This document shows positions 61,016 through 64,000 of a stretch of DNA of 64,000 nucleotides, piece after piece. Under the pieces are notes generated by a model. That model had not been told where the DNA came from. It saw only the letters and a list, made by a program, of their open reading frames with translations, and searched no databases. A program made the translations under genes and the position numbers. The stretch comes from CAZAPO01 sp044841755 (GTDB lineage Bacteria > Bacteroidota > Bacteroidia > Flavobacteriales > Flavobacteriaceae), in contig JAXOFM010000001.1 in the NCBI GenBank assembly GCA_044841755.1, forward strand, positions 1,054,001 to 1,118,000, read 5' to 3'. Each line of letters begins with the position of its first letter. Within the stretch, counting starts at the first letter, position 1.

Positions 61016-62269
61016 TTATAAGGTGAAAGCTTCCTTCACTTTATTTACATAATCTAGTTTCTCCCAGGTAAACAGCTCAACATCTAACTTTTTTGTTTCT
61101 CCGCTTGGAGACTCAAAGGTTTTGGTAACAGTTTCACTTGGTCGTCCCATATGCCCATAAGCAGCTGTTTCGCTATACATTGGTTGACGAAGTTTTAAAC
61201 GCTCTTCAATGGCAGCTGGACGCATATCAAAAATATCAGCAACTTTTTCTGCGATTTCGCCATCGGTCATATTAAAAGGGCAAGTACCATATGTGTCAAT
61301 AAATATTCCCATAGGCTCTACCACACCAATAGCATAACTTACCTGTACTAATACTTCATCACATACACCAGCAGCAACTAAGTTTTTAGCAATATGGCGT
61401 GTAGCGTAAGCAGCACTCCTATCTACTTTACTTGGATCCTTCCCAGAGAAAGCACCACCACCATGTGCACCTTTTCCGCCATAAGTGTCCACAATAATTT
61501 TTCTTCCTGTTAAACCAGTATCTCCATGAGGGCCACCTATTACAAACTTACCAGTTGGGTTAATATGATACGTAATATCATTGGTGAACAATTCTTGAAT
61601 TGCCTCAGGTAGCTTTGCAACTACACGAGGGATTAAAATCTCAATAATATCCTTGCGTATTTTAGCTAGCATTGCTTGGTCTGTATCAAAATCATCATGC
61701 TGTGTAGATACAACTATGGAGTCGATGCGCTGAGGTACATTATCGTCACTATATTCAATAGTTACCTGACTTTTAGAGTCTGGTCGTAAATAAGTAATTT
61801 CTTTATTTTCTCTGCGTAAATTAGCCAACTCTATAAGAATTCTATGTGCAAGATCAAGCGCTAAAGGCATATAGTTTTCAGTTTCTTTAGTAGCGTATCC
61901 AAACATCATTCCTTGGTCACCAGCTCCTTGCTCTTCTTTAGAAGCTCTATCAACACCACGATTGATATCATCAGACTGCTCATGAATAGCTGAGAATACG
62001 CCACATGAGTTTCCATCAAACATGTACTCGCTTTTGGTATATCCAATCTTGTTGATAGTATCACGAGCTATTTTTTGCACATCTAGGTAAGTATTTGATT
62101 TTACCTCTCCAGCCAATACAACCTGACCTGTAGTTACTAAAGTTTCACAAGCAACTTTCGATTCTGGATCGAAGGCTAAAAAATTATCGATCAATGCATC
62201 ACTTATCTGGTCTGCAACTTTATCTGGATGTCCTTCAGACACACTTTCCGAAGTAAATAAATACGGCAT
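61016..62269 (-). CDS. metK: S-adenosylmethionine synthetase
   Basis: A 417-residue cytoplasmic enzyme that makes S-adenosylmethionine from ATP and methionine. Motifs: FTSESVSEGHPDKVADQISDA, EQSDDINRGVD, GAGDQGMMFGYA (ATP-binding hexapeptide region), GGPHGDTGLTGRKIIVDTYGG, and GGGAFSGKDPSKVDRS. The enzyme is of normal length and complete. Upstream lies a SAM-II-like leader, which would let the product control its own synthesis. Confidence 0.96.
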   Translation of the reverse strand: MPYLFTSESVSEGHPDKVADQISDALIDNFLAFDPESKVACETLVTTGQVVLAGEVKSNTYLDVQKIARDTINKIGYTKSEYMFDGNSCGVFSAIHEQSDDINRGVDRASKEEQGAGDQGMMFGYATKETENYMPLALDLAHRILIELANLRRENKEITYLRPDSKSQVTIEYSDDNVPQRIDSIVVSTQHDDFDTDQAMLAKIRKDIIEILIPRVVAKLPEAIQELFTNDITYHINPTGKFVIGGPHGDTGLTGRKIIVDTYGGKGAHGGGAFSGKDPSKVDRSAAYATRHIAKNLVAAGVCDEVLVQVSYAIGVVEPMGIFIDTYGTCPFNMTDGEIAEKVADIFDMRPAAIEERLKLRQPMYSETAAYGHMGRPSETVTKTFESPSGETKKLDVELFTWEKLDYVNKVKEAFTL

Positions 62270-62343
62270 ACGTATAGTGTTTAAGTTTACTATTAATCAG
62301 AAAAAAATGTTGATTGCTTGGTCGCTAGAGGAGTAGAGTAATT

Positions 62344-62396
62344 ACTGCTTTAGCATTTTTTTTTGAGGTCGCAATCAGATCAAATTTTTCCTCTTT
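62344..62396 (-). promoter_or_regulatory. SAM-II-like riboswitch in the metK leader
   Basis: On the minus strand a P1 stem GAGG/CCTC (62390-62393 with 62365-62368) encloses AUUU-N6-AUUGC-N-A, and is followed by AAAU-GCUAAA. This is the order of conserved elements in SAM-II aptamers. The pseudoknot pairs are kept: AUUU (62382-62385) with AAAU (62355-62358), and CUG (62376-62378) with CAG (62345-62347). It begins almost at the predicted transcription start and ends 74 nt before the metK ATG. The 301-base gene-free stretch 62270-62570 holds this, the promoter, an operator-like palindrome and otherwise AT-rich DNA. Confidence 0.55.
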
Positions 62397-62405
62397 ATTT
62401 CGAGG

Positions 62406-62413
62406 CAAATGTA
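62406..62413 (-). promoter_or_regulatory. metK promoter -7 element
   Basis: TACATTTG on the minus strand, a full TAnnTTTG match, placed just before the SAM-II-like element. The -33 TTG is missing. A 20-bp near-palindrome, TAGTTAATCTAGACTAACTA (62412-62431, 18 of 20 symmetric), overlaps it and could be an operator. Confidence 0.5.
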
Positions 62414-62570
62414 GTTAATCTAGACTAACTAAAAAATGGTTTTAGCATAAATCGAGTTTTGACCGAAAAAAAATCTAAAAACCGATCTTAGAGTTGCTGT
62501 TTTTAGAAAAATATCCTCTATTTATAAGTTTATAAAAACCTAATTTCAACCTAACTCAAGAAATGTTGTA

Positions 62571-63005
62571 TTAAGATCCTGAAGGTTTTGCAGTGCAATT
62601 TTCTAAAACATAGATATATTCACCATAATCTTTTACCAAGTATAGGTTTCCGGTAACGGTAATAATATCATCGGTTTCAAACTTTGTCTTATTATTTTGA
62701 TACCCTACAAGTTCAATAACCGTTTCAGGACCAACACCAGTGCAAAAAAAGCAATTTTCAAAAGGAAATCTTGAGAGCATGTACCACGAAGCTTCTGCAC
62801 CTATATCTAAAAAATAGCCTTGAACGGTAACTTGTTTTCCTTCAACATCTTTTAGAGATAACTTTTCCTTGTAGTCACTTTTTGTAGTAAGAGTTTCTTT
62901 GTGATATACAGTAGTGAGCTCTTTCCAAGTTAATTTCATTTGGCTAAAAGCATTCGTATATAACAAAGTAAAAAGTAAAAGAAACAATACAGATTTAACT
63001 TTCAT
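62571..63005 (-). CDS. small secreted protein next to an ABC permease, DUF3299-like
   Basis: A 144-residue protein with a signal peptide (ending TNAFSQ). A central OB-like beta region carries VEGKQVTVQGYFLDIGAEA, then LSRFPFENCFFCTGVGPETVIELVG, whose FFC-x-G-x-GPE pattern is typical of small DUF3299-type proteins. Such proteins accompany MacB/LolC-type ABC permeases in loci linked to metal homeostasis in other bacteria. Its start overlaps the permease stop by 11 bp, so the two are translationally coupled. The family call is by motif and is tentative. Confidence 0.55.
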   Translation of the reverse strand: MKVKSVLFLLLFTLLYTNAFSQMKLTWKELTTVYHKETLTTKSDYKEKLSLKDVEGKQVTVQGYFLDIGAEASWYMLSRFPFENCFFCTGVGPETVIELVGYQNNKTKFETDDIITVTGNLYLVKDYGEYIYVLENCTAKPSGS

Positions 63006-64000
63006 GACTGATGATTTTTGAAATATCCATTTTAAAAATTGGGCGTATGGCTATTACAGTAGCTATTACAATGAGGCCAAATATAAACAATAATAATACC
63101 AAAATATCTTGTTGATATTCTAGTAGATATAGTTGTTGTTTGTAAGTGTTTTTTATGGCAGAAAATATTGCTTGAAGTCCAAAACTGGCCAATATAAGTC
63201 CTGCAACGAAACTAAAAAGTCCAACTAATAGGCCTTCGGCAAAAACAAGTAATATAAGTTTGTTTCTACCGGCGCCATATGTTCTAATTAAAGCTAATTC
63301 TTTAGCACGTTCTTTAACCATTCTATATAAACTAACAAACATGCTAATTCCCGATACCAGGAAAATAGCAAATGCTATCCAAGTAATAGCTTTAGTACCT
63401 ATAGCGGTGAGTTTAAATAGTTTGTCTAGTTGATACTTTGGTATTGCTGCTTGAAAAGGTGTGTTTTTATTAATACTTCGTGGTAGACTAAGTAAACCTC
63501 TTTTGTTACCAAATTTCACCAGTAGAGCCGTAATTTCTTCATTATCATGACTGTGATTGTCGCTTTCAATACCATCTTCATGTTCATGCATATGCCAAAT
63601 GCTTTCTAAATCTGTTAGAATTAATCTGTCAATTACATTTTGAGTGGGTTTTAAAATTCCAACGACTTTTAATGGGTGATCATCGTGACTTTCAATAGCA
63701 TCTTCAATCATACCATGCGAACTATAAAAAGTATCTCCTATTGTTAAGTTTAGGTTTTGTGCTACAGCATTCCCTATAACAACTTCGTGTGATGTATTAA
63801 AGAGAGTTCCAGTTTCAACACTGGTTTTATGTAGATCAATAAAACTAGTGGTAGTACCAACAATTTTATAGCCTTTATAATTATCACCAACTGAAATAGG
63901 AATAGCTTCTTTTATATATCTGTTTTTTGCTATTTCTTTTGCTTCGTTATATGAAATATTTCCTGTTGGGTTATCAACATGTAATACTGCTGAAAGCACA
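62995..64000 (-). CDS. MacB/FtsX-type ABC transporter permease (N-terminus outside window)
   Basis: The C-terminal ~335 residues of an ABC permease. The visible N-end is already inside the periplasmic domain (LSAVLHVDNPTGNI), so the start and first membrane helix lie past the window edge. A His/Asp/Glu-rich loop, WHMHEHEDGIESDNHSHDNEE, is in the periplasmic domain and looks metal-binding. Three membrane segments follow (AITWIAFAIFLVSGISMFV, ILLVFAEGLLVGLFSFVAGLI, DILVLLLFIFGLIVIATVIA) with the FtsX block VKERAKELALIRTYGAGR. An ATPase gene is expected upstream. Confidence 0.8.
   Translation of the reverse strand, partial: VLSAVLHVDNPTGNISYNEAKEIAKNRYIKEAIPISVGDNYKGYKIVGTTTSFIDLHKTSVETGTLFNTSHEVVIGNAVAQNLNLTIGDTFYSSHGMIEDAIESHDDHPLKVVGILKPTQNVIDRLILTDLESIWHMHEHEDGIESDNHSHDNEEITALLVKFGNKRGLLSLPRSINKNTPFQAAIPKYQLDKLFKLTAIGTKAITWIAFAIFLVSGISMFVSLYRMVKERAKELALIRTYGAGRNKLILLVFAEGLLVGLFSFVAGLILASFGLQAIFSAIKNTYKQQLYLLEYQQDILVLLLFIFGLIVIATVIAIRPIFKMDISKIISHES

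Overview
This window looks like a core-chromosome segment of a marine-type member of the family Flavobacteriaceae (Bacteroidota). The DNA is AT-rich. Starts lack Shine-Dalgarno sequences, and several genes carry the Bacteroidota -7 element TAnnTTTG. Lineage-typical families are present: GLPGLI proteins, DUF5686, a 2TM domain, a type IX secretion sorting domain, a YwqK/TonB-C/TPR protein and a FolK-deoxynucleoside kinase fusion. A membrane pyrophosphatase of the Na+/K+-stimulated class fits a marine lifestyle. I see no transposase, integrase, phage gene or CRISPR array.

Layout. 1-10.1 kb: the C-terminal part of clpX, a GH3-type adenylating enzyme, a DUF2797 protein, a queuosine-precursor transporter, a FolK-dNK fusion, a YwqK-like secreted protein, a TrmH-type methyltransferase and mutS. 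10.1-10.4 kb: tRNA-Gly(GCC) and tRNA-Leu(TAA) under one good promoter and terminator. 10.4-11.0 kb: a small lipoprotein and a possible small RNA. 11.0-18.6 kb: a minus-strand nitrate respiration operon (porin, napD, napA, four-haem napB, multihaem lipoprotein, NrfC-like Fe-S protein, NrfD/PsrC membrane protein) with no NapC, NapG or NapH. 18.7-34.97 kb: housekeeping and envelope genes (waaA, sugar aminotransferase, amidohydrolase, lspA, fabD, acetyltransferase, 2TM-DHFR fusion, CBM48 protein, a large T9SS protein, thyA, CNT nucleoside transporter, DUF151 nuclease, etfAB). 35-49 kb: pdhB, a DUF5686 outer-membrane protein, an MFS transporter, a penicillin-acylase-type hydrolase, adjacent soluble and membrane pyrophosphatases, a phosphodiesterase-like protein and an S9 peptidase. 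49.1-58.1 kb: a two-component system in a minus-strand operon with a predicted secreted protein and a deoxynucleoside kinase, divergent from two GLPGLI proteins and a large outer-membrane barrel protein. 58.2-64 kb: an M28 peptidase, an SGNH-like lipoprotein, metK with a SAM-II-like riboswitch, and the start of an ABC export or metal locus.

How genes work together. FolK-dNK, DHFR, ThyA, a CNT nucleoside transporter and a second dNK cover folate and dTMP supply plus nucleoside salvage, though they are scattered. EtfAB and PdhB feed central carbon and electron flow. The nap operon reads as a self-contained periplasmic nitrate reductase whose quinol side is probably served by the NrfC/NrfD pair.

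The strongest candidates for something undescribed are: (i) the GLPGLI/GLPGLI/barrel operon and divergent two-component system, separated by five GTTAA boxes on a mostly 10-bp period; (ii) the NapC-less nap operon with an apparently duplicated four-haem NapB; (iii) the metK leader folding like a SAM-II riboswitch directly behind a -7 promoter element. All assignments are by reading sequence motifs; no database search was possible.
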